The notes beneath the pieces were generated by a model. It did not search any database and was not told the origin of the DNA. It worked only from the letters and a program-made list of their open reading frames with translations. Of a stretch of DNA of 29,899 nucleotides, positions 21,367 to 29,016 are shown piece by piece; within the stretch, counting starts at the first letter, position 1; each line of letters begins with the position of its first letter. The DNA lies in IMG/VR virus record IMGVR_UViG_3300043465_000408, positions 1 to 29,899 of that record; one strand, written 5' to 3'. The position numbers were made by a program, and so were the translations under genes. Source of the stretch: a virus.

Positions 21367-21701
21367 CAGAACGAACCGTTGAGGCGGACGGTGCAGGTGG
21401 CGTCAGCATCGGCGCAGGTGGCGACGAACACCCCGATCAGGGTGTTGCCGCTGGAGGCTGCGCTGATGTTCTTGGTGCTGGCGATCCAGTAGGCCTTGGC
21501 ACCCTGGGCGCCGCCGGTGCTGGCGCCGGTGGCCTTGGCCAAGGTGAATACGCCTTCGAGCGCGAAGGTGCCGACCTCGGCATTGGCCAGGTCAGTGACA
21601 GCCACGCCGAAGGTGGCGCCAATCAAGGCACCACCGCCAGAGCTGACGGCATAGGGAGCAGCGAGGGCGAGCTTGTCGCCTTCTTGAATCGAGTTCTTCA
21701 T
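21366..21701 (-). CDS. DUF2190 family protein, possible capsid decoration/stabilising protein (111 aa)
   Basis: The sequence follows the DUF2190 pattern well: KNSIQEGDKLALAAPYAVSSGGGALIG near the start, a central block with GTFALEGVFTLAKA, then YWIASTKNI and VGVFVAT-like strands. DUF2190 genes sit next to major capsid genes in many phages and are thought to decorate or stabilise the capsid, the place of gpD in lambda. Fifty-seven non-coding nt separate it from the capsid gene stop. Confidence 0.75.
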   Translation of the reverse strand: MKNSIQEGDKLALAAPYAVSSGGGALIGATFGVAVTDLANAEVGTFALEGVFTLAKATGASTGGAQGAKAYWIASTKNISAASSGNTLIGVFVATCADADATCTVRLNGSF

Positions 21702-21758
21702 GGGGTCACCTCAGGGTTGTTGGGGCGGGCCGGGGTCACCGGCCCAGGGCTGGAGAAA

Positions 21759-23837
21759 TCAGACGCCAGAGCTGCGATAGATGAAGCGGTAATCCTTCAC
21801 GGCGCAGCCAAAATCGAAGCGAGCCAAGATGGTCAAGCCATCAGGATCGCGCTCAGGGACCGGGGTGATCGTGGGGCCAGGCTCATCAGCCAGGTAGCCA
21901 TAGACCAGGCCATCCATCTTGCTGGGGCCGGCAGCGACGTACCACTGAGCGGCACTGCCATCGAGGCGAGGCTCGACGATCAGCTGCATGGCGCCCGCGT
22001 AGACATTGGGCCCCGCCTGCCCCGTCAGAGCGCTTGGCGCATAGCCGGTGGGGTAGAGGAACTGAAGCGCTGTGGCCTCCAGATCGCTAGGCACCACCAG
22101 GTAATCCGGGGTGACATTGATAGTCACACCCCCAATGTCGGTCTGCTTACGCATGGCCTTCTTGGCGGCGTTCATGCCGGCGATGCCGATCACGCCGGTG
22201 CCGGTGTTGACGTGATCTGCGTGGAACAGGGCCTTGGAATCCACCGATACGGTGGCGTTGCCGCTGATCAATGCCCACACCAGATTTGACTCCAGGCGGC
22301 GGAAGCCACGGCCGAGATACTCGGGCACACGCTCCAGGGCGCTCAAGTCATCGTTGATGATCGCTTGCCTGGAGATCGAAATCTTCCGAGCATAAGTAGC
22401 GAGTTTCCAGGTGGCTTGGGCCTCTTTGAGGGTGCCCTTCTTGTACTCGCCGCCTTCGAGCAGGAGCTCTGGTGCCAAGCCGGAATCACCGGCGATCACC
22501 AGGTCGCTGGCCTGCTTGAAGTCGGGCAGGTTGCGCTGACGGGCCAGGGCCTTCCAGGTGTGGGGCTCTTCGTTGTAGGCAGCATCCAGGCTCTTGCTGG
22601 CCAGGTTGCTGAACAGCAGCGGGAAGTCGCTGGTGCTGTGCATGGCCATTGCCACCATCTCGCTCTTGGAGCGGCCGACGGTGGAGATGCCCCGGCTTTC
22701 GGCGTGTGCACGCACGCACTCCATCAAGGAGTAGCCGCGGTACTGCTTGCCGGCATCACCCAGCTCGATGCCGGGGTTGATCCGGGAATAGAGCATCTGA
22801 CCGATGCCAGCCATCACCGTTTCGCCAGAGTCACGGGTGACCTGGATGCGAGCAGGGTGACCAGCAGAGCTTTGGCTCAAGCCAGCGGCATGAGCGGTGA
22901 CGATGTCCATGGCCACCTCAGAGAACGGCTTGCCGTTGTCGACCATGGCTTGCACCACCTCGGCAGACAGGCTGGCCTGAGCGGCGCAGCGGCGAATGTC
23001 AGCTTCGCGGCGCAGGGCGGCGACGGTCTGGGATTCAGTTGCAGCCTGCACAGGCTCGTGAGCCTGAGCAAGGACGGGCGCAGCCTCAGGCGTGGTGGAC
23101 GCCAAGGGCTGCACCTCGGGGGTGGCGACCGGTGCGCCCCCGGCCTGAGATTGCGATTTCATTGTGATTACGGAGGGCTCGGGGATTGATTCCTCTGGGT
23201 TCAGCGTATCGACTGCAGCCCAGGTGTTCAGTTGCACCGGGGGATCCACGAAACGCCCTTGCGGTAGCCGGGGAACACTGGCCCGGACATCAACGGGTGC
23301 AGCGACTTCATCAGCCAGGCCGGCGGCTTTGGCGGCATCAGCGGTGAACCAGGTGCCGGCGCCGCTGCCGGCGCTCATCCACTCCATCACTTGTGCTTCG
23401 CTCTGGCCGCTCTTCTTGGCGTAGGTGGCGCGGTAGCTGGCGGAGTAGGTGTCGAGCAGGTCGGCGCTGCTGCGCATTGAGGCGGCATCGCCGGCCGCCA
23501 TGCTCCAGCAGTTGTGGATCATCAGGAGCGCGTTGTCTGGCATCACGACCTTGTCGCCAGCCATTGCCACCATCGAGCCAGCGCTGGCAGCCACGCCATC
23601 AATGACCACTGTCGTCTTGCCGGCGTACCGGGCCAGAAGGTCATGGATGGCCAGGCCCTCCCCAGCATCACCGCCATAGCTGAAAAGATTGACCGTCACA
23701 TCCCGGCCGCCGGCCTGCTGCAAGGCACTGGCAACGTCGGCGGCTAGGACGTCGATCCCCACGTCCCCATAGAGCTGCAGGACTGGTGCAGTCGCTGCCG
23801 CTTTGACTGTTACTGCCACTGTCGCCACTGCAATCAA
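21759..23837 (-). CDS. ClpP-type prohead protease fused to scaffold and major capsid protein (692 aa)
   Basis: One frame holds three parts. Residues about 17-185 are a ClpP-like serine protease with GVAASAGSMV (Ser85), MIHNCW (His108) and WFTADAAKAAGLADEV near the third catalytic site. Residues about 200-330 are low-complexity and Gln/Ala/Glu-rich, a scaffold-like linker. About 330-692 is the major capsid protein (SRINPGIELG, SKSEMVAMAMHSTSDFP, LESNLVWALISGN, TPDYLVVPSDLE). Protease-capsid fusions of this type are known in phages; the protease is expected to free the capsid and cut the scaffold. No ATG exists at the N terminus: TTG 23837 or GTG 23828 are the candidates. A palindrome lies just upstream. 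Confidence 0.85.
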   Translation of the reverse strand: MIAVATVAVTVKAAATAPVLQLYGDVGIDVLAADVASALQQAGGRDVTVNLFSYGGDAGEGLAIHDLLARYAGKTTVVIDGVAASAGSMVAMAGDKVVMPDNALLMIHNCWSMAAGDAASMRSSADLLDTYSASYRATYAKKSGQSEAQVMEWMSAGSGAGTWFTADAAKAAGLADEVAAPVDVRASVPRLPQGRFVDPPVQLNTWAAVDTLNPEESIPEPSVITMKSQSQAGGAPVATPEVQPLASTTPEAAPVLAQAHEPVQAATESQTVAALRREADIRRCAAQASLSAEVVQAMVDNGKPFSEVAMDIVTAHAAGLSQSSAGHPARIQVTRDSGETVMAGIGQMLYSRINPGIELGDAGKQYRGYSLMECVRAHAESRGISTVGRSKSEMVAMAMHSTSDFPLLFSNLASKSLDAAYNEEPHTWKALARQRNLPDFKQASDLVIAGDSGLAPELLLEGGEYKKGTLKEAQATWKLATYARKISISRQAIINDDLSALERVPEYLGRGFRRLESNLVWALISGNATVSVDSKALFHADHVNTGTGVIGIAGMNAAKKAMRKQTDIGGVTINVTPDYLVVPSDLEATALQFLYPTGYAPSALTGQAGPNVYAGAMQLIVEPRLDGSAAQWYVAAGPSKMDGLVYGYLADEPGPTITPVPERDPDGLTILARFDFGCAVKDYRFIYRSSGV

Positions 23838-23838
23838 T

Positions 23839-23862
23839 GAGTCAGGCTACGGAGCCTGAGTC
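23839..23862 (-). terminator. palindrome between portal and capsid genes
   Basis: TCAGGCT (23842-23848), loop ACGG, AGCCTGA (23853-23859); beyond one G/G mismatch two further pairs (23839-23840 with 23861-23862) are possible. It follows the portal stop (23865-23867) by a few nt and ends directly before the capsid start. It could reduce ribosome access to the TTG/GTG start or separate portal and capsid transcript levels. Confidence 0.45.
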
Positions 23863-23864
23863 GG

Positions 23865-25301
23865 TCAGGGTGCAGCAGGGTCTTCAGTGGTGTCTGCTGC
23901 TGGGCCTGCCATCTGCCCGGCCTGCATCACCCCGGAGTCGCTGACCATGCCGGGATCGATCGACAGGGTGAGCCCGGAATCCCTGGCGCGGCTCACGTCC
24001 AGTGCCAGCTCAGCGATCACCTCCTCGGGCACATAACCGAAGCTGCGCTGCACCTCACTGAGCGACATGATGCCGGCCCTGACGGCATCGATCAGCGCCG
24101 GGATCTCTCGGGTCGGATCGATCATCTCGCGGCGTGGCGGGGTGTGGGTCCACTCCATCGGGCCCTTGAGCAGCCCGCTCATTCGCGCCAGCTCGTCATG
24201 CCAGCGGCACACCGGGTTCAGCATTCCTGGCACGGTCACCTTGCCGCGCAGGTAGGCGATCCGCCGGCTGAACTCCAGCCAACCACCGCGGAAGCTGCTG
24301 AAGTTCACATTGCTCAGATCGCCGGTGAGGCTCTCATAAGTGATCTCGTAGGCAGCTGCCACGGCGTGTGCGTACTCCCGGTGGGTGCTGACGAAATCAC
24401 CAGAGCTGGGCGGGCTGAAGGCCTGGAAGTTGCGACCTGGTGGTAGGTGCTCGACGGCTCCAGGCTCGATGGTGTCGAAGGCAATGCCAGTGCTGTTGGG
24501 GTCCTGCTCACCATCCAGGTCGGTGACGACGCCGAAGAAGCAGGCGCTGATCTTGTCCTTCATCTGCTGTGCGGCGCGGATGTCGCCCATGTCCCGCAGG
24601 GTCATGATTGCTGCCGTGCCAAACGGCAGGCCCATGCGCTGACCGGCGCGGCGGCTGTCGTAATGCAGGCTGATCTCAGCCTTTGGCACGAACGAAGACT
24701 GAATCCTGACGCCGGTGTTCAGCACCGATTCGCCTGGGTGCTTGTCGCGGATCCAGTACCCCTGCAGCCGGCCGTCGTTGTCGAACTGCTGGCCAAACAG
24801 GATGTCGACGCCGTTGTCCTTGTTGAAATCGAGCCAATCCGGCTCGAGCATCTGCACCTCCAGTGGCACCAGGCCCTCGTCCAGCAGTGCCGGGTTCACC
24901 CGCTTGCGCAGCAGCACGGCGCCACGAACGGCGGTGGTCCTGGCACCTACGGCCTGATTTCCAAACCAGTCGTGCACGCCATAGAAATCACCGCTTGGCG
25001 AATCACACCAACGCTTCCACGACTGGTTGTAACGCTTGGTGGCGCCCAACGGCGTGCTCATCACACCGTCGCCAATCCAGTTGTTGACGATCACGCCGAT
25101 GGCACGGCTGGCGTAGGCGTCGTTATCCGCCAGGTCCTGGTGCCGCTTGACCAGCCAATACCAGGCGGTCCGCAGATCGGAGTTGGGGCCGCTGTTGGTG
25201 GCCCACCAGCCATCCGTCCGCCTGGTTTGCTTGGCCGCTTCAAACTCAGCCAGCGTCTGGCGGAACCCAGCCAGGTCCTGGCGGCCCTTGCGTTTCGCCA
25301 T
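23865..25301 (-). CDS. B: portal protein, lambda gpB-like (478 aa)
   Basis: A lambda-type portal. The N-terminal region has AWYWLVKRHQDLADNDAYASRAIGVIVNNWIGDG; the middle has RGAVLLRKRVNPALL, LEPDWLDFNKD and GYWIRDKHPGE; the conserved late block is ITYESLTGDLSNVNFSSFRGGWLEFSR (in pieces). The C-terminal part is Pro/Asp-rich. Twelve copies would form the ring through which DNA enters the head. I start at ATG 25301, which overlaps the gpW stop (TGATG), rather than the GTG at 25310. Downstream is the protease-capsid fusion. Confidence 0.9.
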   Translation of the reverse strand: MAKRKGRQDLAGFRQTLAEFEAAKQTRRTDGWWATNSGPNSDLRTAWYWLVKRHQDLADNDAYASRAIGVIVNNWIGDGVMSTPLGATKRYNQSWKRWCDSPSGDFYGVHDWFGNQAVGARTTAVRGAVLLRKRVNPALLDEGLVPLEVQMLEPDWLDFNKDNGVDILFGQQFDNDGRLQGYWIRDKHPGESVLNTGVRIQSSFVPKAEISLHYDSRRAGQRMGLPFGTAAIMTLRDMGDIRAAQQMKDKISACFFGVVTDLDGEQDPNSTGIAFDTIEPGAVEHLPPGRNFQAFSPPSSGDFVSTHREYAHAVAAAYEITYESLTGDLSNVNFSSFRGGWLEFSRRIAYLRGKVTVPGMLNPVCRWHDELARMSGLLKGPMEWTHTPPRREMIDPTREIPALIDAVRAGIMSLSEVQRSFGYVPEEVIAELALDVSRARDSGLTLSIDPGMVSDSGVMQAGQMAGPAADTTEDPAAP

Positions 25302-25507
25302 CAGCTGCACCTCTGCATTCCGAAGTAGGTGCGCTTAATTCTCACGTTGGTGCTGGACTCCAGCTCGGCCGCCATGGTCGCTTCAATGCGGCGCATCTCG
25401 TCCAGGCTGCGATAGGTCAGCTGCCGGCCATCACTGAACCTGACGGACAGCACGCCCTCGGCGATTGCGGCGCGAAGATCCGCCAGCTGGGTGGAGGTGT
25501 AGGCCAT
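25301..25507 (-). CDS. W: head-tail joining protein, gpW-like (68 aa)
   Basis: Beginning AYTSTQLADLRAAIAEGVLSVRF and continuing DGRQLTYRSLDEMRRIEATMA, this is a good match to the gpW family in length and in the helix-hairpin-helix order. gpW completes the head after packaging and offers the site for FII binding. It lies between TerL and portal exactly as in lambda. Its start is eight nt after the TerL stop, in the 17-nt junction repeat. Confidence 0.85.
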   Translation of the reverse strand: MAYTSTQLADLRAAIAEGVLSVRFSDGRQLTYRSLDEMRRIEATMAAELESSTNVRIKRTYFGMQRCS

Positions 25508-25519
25508 GGCTCAGGCTAC
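25503..25519 (-). repeat. 17-nt gene-junction repeat, copy 2
   Basis: Identical over 17 nt to 20973-20989, again holding a TAG stop (TerL), an 8-nt spacer and the ATGGC start (gpW). The 12-nt left part GCCATGGCTCAG also occurs at the chaperone/tape measure junction (from 15922). Confidence 0.6.
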
Positions 25520-27417
25520 CGACGCAGCCAGCCACTGCGGCCAGGCTTGTTCAGCCAGGCAGTAGTGGGCTGGCTGGCTTGGGTGGTGGGTGGTGCTGGC
25601 TGGCTGGGGATCATGCCGCTCACCTGCGCTTCCAGCTGATCCCACATGGTGGCGCGGTTGTAGCGGCGCTTCACGAGCTCCAGCATCGCCAGGCAGTAGA
25701 CCTTCAGGTCCAGGGGTTCGTTGCGGGCGCCGCTTGGCTTCTGCCACTCCAGCACCTGGAAGCCCTTCACCGTGCGCGGCACCAGCCGCTCACAGGTCAG
25801 GCCCTCGAGGTAGCCGTCGGTAGCGTTCTGGCCGAAATGAATGAAGCCTGGCCCTGGCTGATCGATCTTCAGGCGGGCGTAAATGGTGCGCTTCAGGGTG
25901 TCAGTGCCGACCATGAACAGGGTCACGCCGCCCTTCACCATGCGGCCTTTCCAGTTCACGTCCTGCTTGCTGCCCTTGCCCAGAGCCGGCGCCGCCCTGG
26001 TGCTGCTGCCCTTGATCGCAACCACGCCCTCCCGTGCCCGCTGGCGGCAGAACTCATAGGCCTCCTGGGTGAAGTGGCCGCCGGTGTCAACTGCGGTGTG
26101 GCGAATCGTCAGGATGCCGCCGCCTTCACGGGGCCATTCCGTCCGGCGAATGGTGTCGATCTGCTCCCACGGTTCAGCCTGGGCCGGATCGCCCTCAATC
26201 TTCTGGTGCCAGATCAGCCAGCTTTCATCCCCGCGGCCGACGCCCCAGACCGACACCTCAAGCCAGGTGTCCTGCACGTCAACAGCAGCAAGCAGCAGCA
26301 GCACGCCATCAGGGCAATGGCCGGTGGGGTACGGGTTCAGCGCGGCGCGCTCCATCAGGCCATCGGCATTGATCCGTGCCACCGCCTCGTCTTCCCAGGC
26401 TTCGGCGGCGTGCTTGTTGACCCAGCCCTTCAGCAGCAGCGGGTCACCCTTGGCCCGCAGGAACTCATCGCGGACCTGCTCCCACGGTGTCCAGCCGGCC
26501 GGGGCATACCAGGACGGCAGGTGGAAGCCGGCGGTCTGGCCATCGCCTGCAGCGTGCGCTCGCCATTCGGCACCGGCAAGCATGGTGGTCTTGTGGTGCT
26601 GCGCGATCCGCTCGCCGCAGGCTGGGCATTGGCACCACACCTCGCCATCCGGCCGATCCCACACCATGTGCTCGCGCCAGCGCAGCACCTCCCTGGCGCC
26701 GCAGCACGGCATGAAGGCGGCATAGCGGCGCTGGTCTGAGCGGCGCTCAAACTGCTCGGTGATCCGGCAGGCCCCGCGAGTGCCGGGGGTGCTGGTGATC
26801 AGCACCTTGCCCATCGGGAAGGTGCGCGTTCTGGCTTCCGCGTTCTCCAGCGGGTCGCCTTTGTCATCGGCCTCCAGCGGGTAGGAGCTCACCTCATCGG
26901 CGGCGAGGTAGGCGGCCGGCATCGACTGCAGGCCGCTGGCACTGTTGGCGCCGGTGACAACGAAAAGACCACCCACAAACTCCTTCAGGAACATGGTGTT
27001 GCCGCTGTCCCTGGATCGAGCCGGCGCGATCCGATCGGCCAGCACCGGTGTTTCCCTGAGCAGCGGCTCCAGGCGCTGGCGGTTCAGACGCTTCGCCATG
27101 TCCAGGGTTGGCTGCACCAGCAGCATCGGCCCGGGCCATAGGTGGATGATCGAGCCCAGCCAGTTCAACACCACCTCGGTCTTGCCCATCTGGCTGCCGA
27201 ACATCAGCACCACCCGGCGGATTGGATCGCTGGGACTCAGGCAATCCATCGGCTCCTTCAGGTAAGGCGTGCGCACCGTGCGCCATGGTCCCTTTTCAGC
27301 TGAGCCCTTGCCGCTCAGGATCCGATGCGCGTCCGCCCACTCGCTCACCGTCATGGCAGCCGGTGGCATCAGGCCATCACTGAAGGCCTGCCGGTAGACC
27401 GTTGCTGCATCAGCCAT
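25516..27417 (-). CDS. terminase large subunit, lambda GpA family (633 aa)
   Basis: The ATPase domain has Walker A GSQMGKT at 74-80 and Walker B LAADE (Asp174-Glu175). A Cys-rich zinc site follows (CCGAREVLRW and CQCPACGE, about 240-270). The C-terminal nuclease domain begins about residue 360 with AAVDVQDTWLEVSVWGVG and has a conserved block with TAVDTGGHFTQEAYEFCRQRA. The family packages DNA into proheads and cuts it at cos. The last 35 residues are Pro/Thr/Gln-rich, lower complexity. The start overlaps the small subunit by 8 nt. GpA-type terminase argues for a cos phage, which fits the repeat-rich region just upstream of the small subunit gene. Confidence 0.95.
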   Translation of the reverse strand: MADAATVYRQAFSDGLMPPAAMTVSEWADAHRILSGKGSAEKGPWRTVRTPYLKEPMDCLSPSDPIRRVVLMFGSQMGKTEVVLNWLGSIIHLWPGPMLLVQPTLDMAKRLNRQRLEPLLRETPVLADRIAPARSRDSGNTMFLKEFVGGLFVVTGANSASGLQSMPAAYLAADEVSSYPLEADDKGDPLENAEARTRTFPMGKVLITSTPGTRGACRITEQFERRSDQRRYAAFMPCCGAREVLRWREHMVWDRPDGEVWCQCPACGERIAQHHKTTMLAGAEWRAHAAGDGQTAGFHLPSWYAPAGWTPWEQVRDEFLRAKGDPLLLKGWVNKHAAEAWEDEAVARINADGLMERAALNPYPTGHCPDGVLLLLAAVDVQDTWLEVSVWGVGRGDESWLIWHQKIEGDPAQAEPWEQIDTIRRTEWPREGGGILTIRHTAVDTGGHFTQEAYEFCRQRAREGVVAIKGSSTRAAPALGKGSKQDVNWKGRMVKGGVTLFMVGTDTLKRTIYARLKIDQPGPGFIHFGQNATDGYLEGLTCERLVPRTVKGFQVLEWQKPSGARNEPLDLKVYCLAMLELVKRRYNRATMWDQLEAQVSGMIPSQPAPPTTQASQPTTAWLNKPGRSGWLRR

Positions 27418-27997
27418 TGGCCAGACCCCGCAGCGCCACCCGGTGCTCTTCGGTCAGCAGCCGGTGGCACTCGCGCGCATCGGTGGTGGCCGCCAGCATC
27501 GGCGCCAGTCGATCAGCCAGGCCCAGCAGGGCATCGCGCACCGCCCGCGCCTGAGCGAACGCTTCGGCCTTCACTTGGTCCGCTGTGACCACCTCCTCAC
27601 GCTCCCGTAGTGCCGCGACTTTGGCGCGCTCAGCGAGGTAGTGCTCCTTGCGCCGCTGGCTGTCGATCAGATCAGGAACTTGATCCTCTGGCAGCCCCTG
27701 CACCAGCGCCAGGAGCTGCTTGTTTGTGGGGAGGCTGGCCGGTGGTGGTGGATCTGGATTGAGCTGGCGAGTCTTGCGCTCTGCCGTTTTGCGATCGGCC
27801 GGGAGGCCCGTCTTTGTGTTGTTGTTGCGGCGGGTGTTCGCGTCCCAGAGCTCCAGCGCCAGATCCCGATTCAGCAGCCGGCGGCCATTGACCTCAACGA
27901 TCGCGGCGGCGATGCGCGCCTTCATGGCTTCATGCACCGTTGGCTTGCTCACGCCTTTGATGGCAGCAAACTCCGCAGGCTTGAGAAGCTCTGGCAC
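27410..27997 (-). CDS. terminase small subunit, Nu1-like (195 aa)
   Basis: The N-terminal 50 residues form a winged helix-turn-helix (LLKPAEFAAIKGVSKPTVHEAM, then GRRLLNRDLALELW), the DNA-binding part of Nu1. A Pro-rich, polar linker follows. The C-terminal part (about 115-190: RRKEHYLAERAKVAAL, VKAEAFAQARAVRDALLGLADR) fits the phage Nu1/DNA-packaging family. It uses GTG at 27997, the first codon after an in-frame TAG. It should bind cosB and bring TerL to the DNA. The candidate target is the repeat-rich region ten nt upstream of its start. Confidence 0.75.
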   Translation of the reverse strand: MPELLKPAEFAAIKGVSKPTVHEAMKARIAAAIVEVNGRRLLNRDLALELWDANTRRNNNTKTGLPADRKTAERKTRQLNPDPPPPASLPTNKQLLALVQGLPEDQVPDLIDSQRRKEHYLAERAKVAALREREEVVTADQVKAEAFAQARAVRDALLGLADRLAPMLAATTDARECHRLLTEEHRVALRGLANG

Positions 27998-28006
27998 TCG
28001 CTACAG

Positions 28007-28095
28007 ATCGTTAGGTCGGTCCAGTTAGGCTAACGATCCCCTAACTTCCGCCTAACTGGGTCGGGGATCGACTGACAAAGGGGGCCATGGTTAGG
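28007..28095. promoter_or_regulatory. GTTAGG cluster with nested inverted repeats (cos/cosB or operator candidate)
   Basis: Five GTTAGG hexamers lie in 86 nt: + strand at 28010, 28024 and 28090; - strand at 28040-28045 and 28051-28056. Three perfect inverted repeats interlock: ATCGTTAG 28007-28014 with CTAACGAT 28030-28037; CCAGTTAGGC 28021-28030 with GCCTAACTGG 28050-28059; CGATCCCC 28034-28041 with GGGGATCG 28063-28070. The location, directly upstream of the terminase genes, is where lambda-like phages carry cos. An operator for a late regulator is the other reading. Confidence 0.5.
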
Positions 28096-28151
28096 AGGGT
28101 TGGCGGCCTGCCGCTAAAAATTGACCGAGCGCGAGTTTACCCTCGGGCCAT

Positions 28152-28201
28152 GACCCCTTGGGAGGACCCTGAGACCCCCAAGCCCCGTGCCGCAAGGGGT
28201 C
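28152..28201. repeat. 9-bp inverted repeat past the Z-like gene
   Basis: GACCCCTTG (28152-28160) and CAAGGGGTC (28193-28201) are perfect arms around 32 nt that themselves allow GC hairpins (CCCC 28183-28186 with GGGG 28196-28199). It starts 6 nt beyond the Z-like stop on the minus strand and could be a terminator or part of cos. Between it and the GTTAGG cluster (28096-28151) I see no gene. Confidence 0.4.
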
Positions 28202-28207
28202 TTGTAC

Positions 28208-28840
28208 TCACTTTGGCTTGATCGCCTGCTCTATCCAGTGGTTGAGCCGAGCAGGTAGATGCCGCTCGATGCTCGCGCTGCTGATCCGATCAATCGGCCA
28301 GCGGCGTTGAATGTTGGGCAGGGCGTTGAAGCTCAGGATGTTCTTGATCTTCCCTTTGGCCATCCGCTGGTAGATGCCAGGCTTGAGCTTGCCTTTGGCG
28401 CCATCAACGCGGAAGAGGCTCGGCCCACCCTTGAGCGCTCTGACCGCCTGCGCCTTGCTGATGTTGCCGCTGCTGTTCAGGCTGGCACCAAGGCCTGGCC
28501 GCCATGCCGCCACGCCTTGTAGCTTGCGCTCCGATGGTCGCTGGGGCCTGATGCCACCCTTGACCGACGGCACCAGGTAGCTGGCCTGGATCGGTCTGAG
28601 GTTCAGTGTGGCCGTGAGGTTGTTCTTGTTGCTGTAGCCCGTGACCGCATAGCCGCGTTGCGTGAACTTAGTTGGACGGTCGAAGTAGGTCGAGGTTGAC
28701 GCGTTGAGATCCTTGACTGCTTCCTTGGCCGCATCGTTGAGCGCACGGGATGTGGCGTAAGGCATCTGGCCATTGATCGTGGCAAGCCACAAAGCGGCCT
28801 TATTCAGATCCTTGCTGTCGATGCTGACGTTGATGTTCAT
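28208..28840 (-). CDS. minor tail Z-like / virion-associated protein (210 aa)
   Basis: Starts at ATG 28840 (overlapping the upstream stop TGATG), not at 29059, which would run through two other genes. The N-terminal half has the order seen in the phage minor tail protein Z-like families: an amphipathic start, YATSRALNDAAKEAVKDLN, FDRPTKFTQRGYAV, then a strand-rich region. The middle is basic (GGIRPQRPSERKLQG). The C-terminal end closes with SIERHLPARLNHWIEQAIKPK, also frequent there. In lambda Z sits between FII and U, but here it is upstream of the terminase, separated by the candidate cos. The family call is moderate; another head-completion type is possible. Confidence 0.45.
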   Translation of the reverse strand: MNINVSIDSKDLNKAALWLATINGQMPYATSRALNDAAKEAVKDLNASTSTYFDRPTKFTQRGYAVTGYSNKNNLTATLNLRPIQASYLVPSVKGGIRPQRPSERKLQGVAAWRPGLGASLNSSGNISKAQAVRALKGGPSLFRVDGAKGKLKPGIYQRMAKGKIKNILSFNALPNIQRRWPIDRISSASIERHLPARLNHWIEQAIKPK

Positions 28841-29016
28841 CACCCAACCTCCCGAACCATCGTGATCTCCACCCCAGGATGCAGACGCCTGTGGAGCCAC
28901 CACGCCGCCCAGGCCGACCGGGCCATGAGGCGCACGTCCTGGGTGCGGGTGCGGTCTGGTGCGGTCGTGACCCAATAGGGGGTCATGGTGCAGTGCATGG
29001 TCAGCGGGCTGCTCAT
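28840..29016 (-). CDS. small hypothetical protein (58 aa)
   Basis: A gene too short for usual cut-offs: ATG 29016 to TGA 28840. It is supported by tight coupling on both sides, an ATGA overlap with the RusA-like stop and a TGATG overlap with the Z-like start. The sequence is basic with a Trp-rich centre (ARSAWAAWWLHRRLHPG). No membrane span is likely because of the many arginines. The function is unknown. Confidence 0.55.
   Translation of the reverse strand: MSSPLTMHCTMTPYWVTTAPDRTRTQDVRLMARSAWAAWWLHRRLHPGVEITMVREVG

Noticed and set aside
21342-22289. 315-aa open frame on the + strand
   Set aside because: Antisense to the capsid fusion and DUF2190 genes, low-complexity Gly/Ala composition, no family resemblance.
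24447-25328. 293-aa open frame on the + strand
   Set aside because: Antisense to the portal gene; no ribosome-binding site or recognisable domain.
25465-26739. 424-aa open frame on the + strand
   Set aside because: Lies antisense to the clearly conserved terminase large subunit; long antisense frames are expected in GC-rich DNA with biased third positions.
28090-28150. Late promoter with TTGACC in the gap before the terminase
   Set aside because: No acceptable -10 at 16-18 nt on the + strand, and on the minus strand TAAACT lacks a -35.
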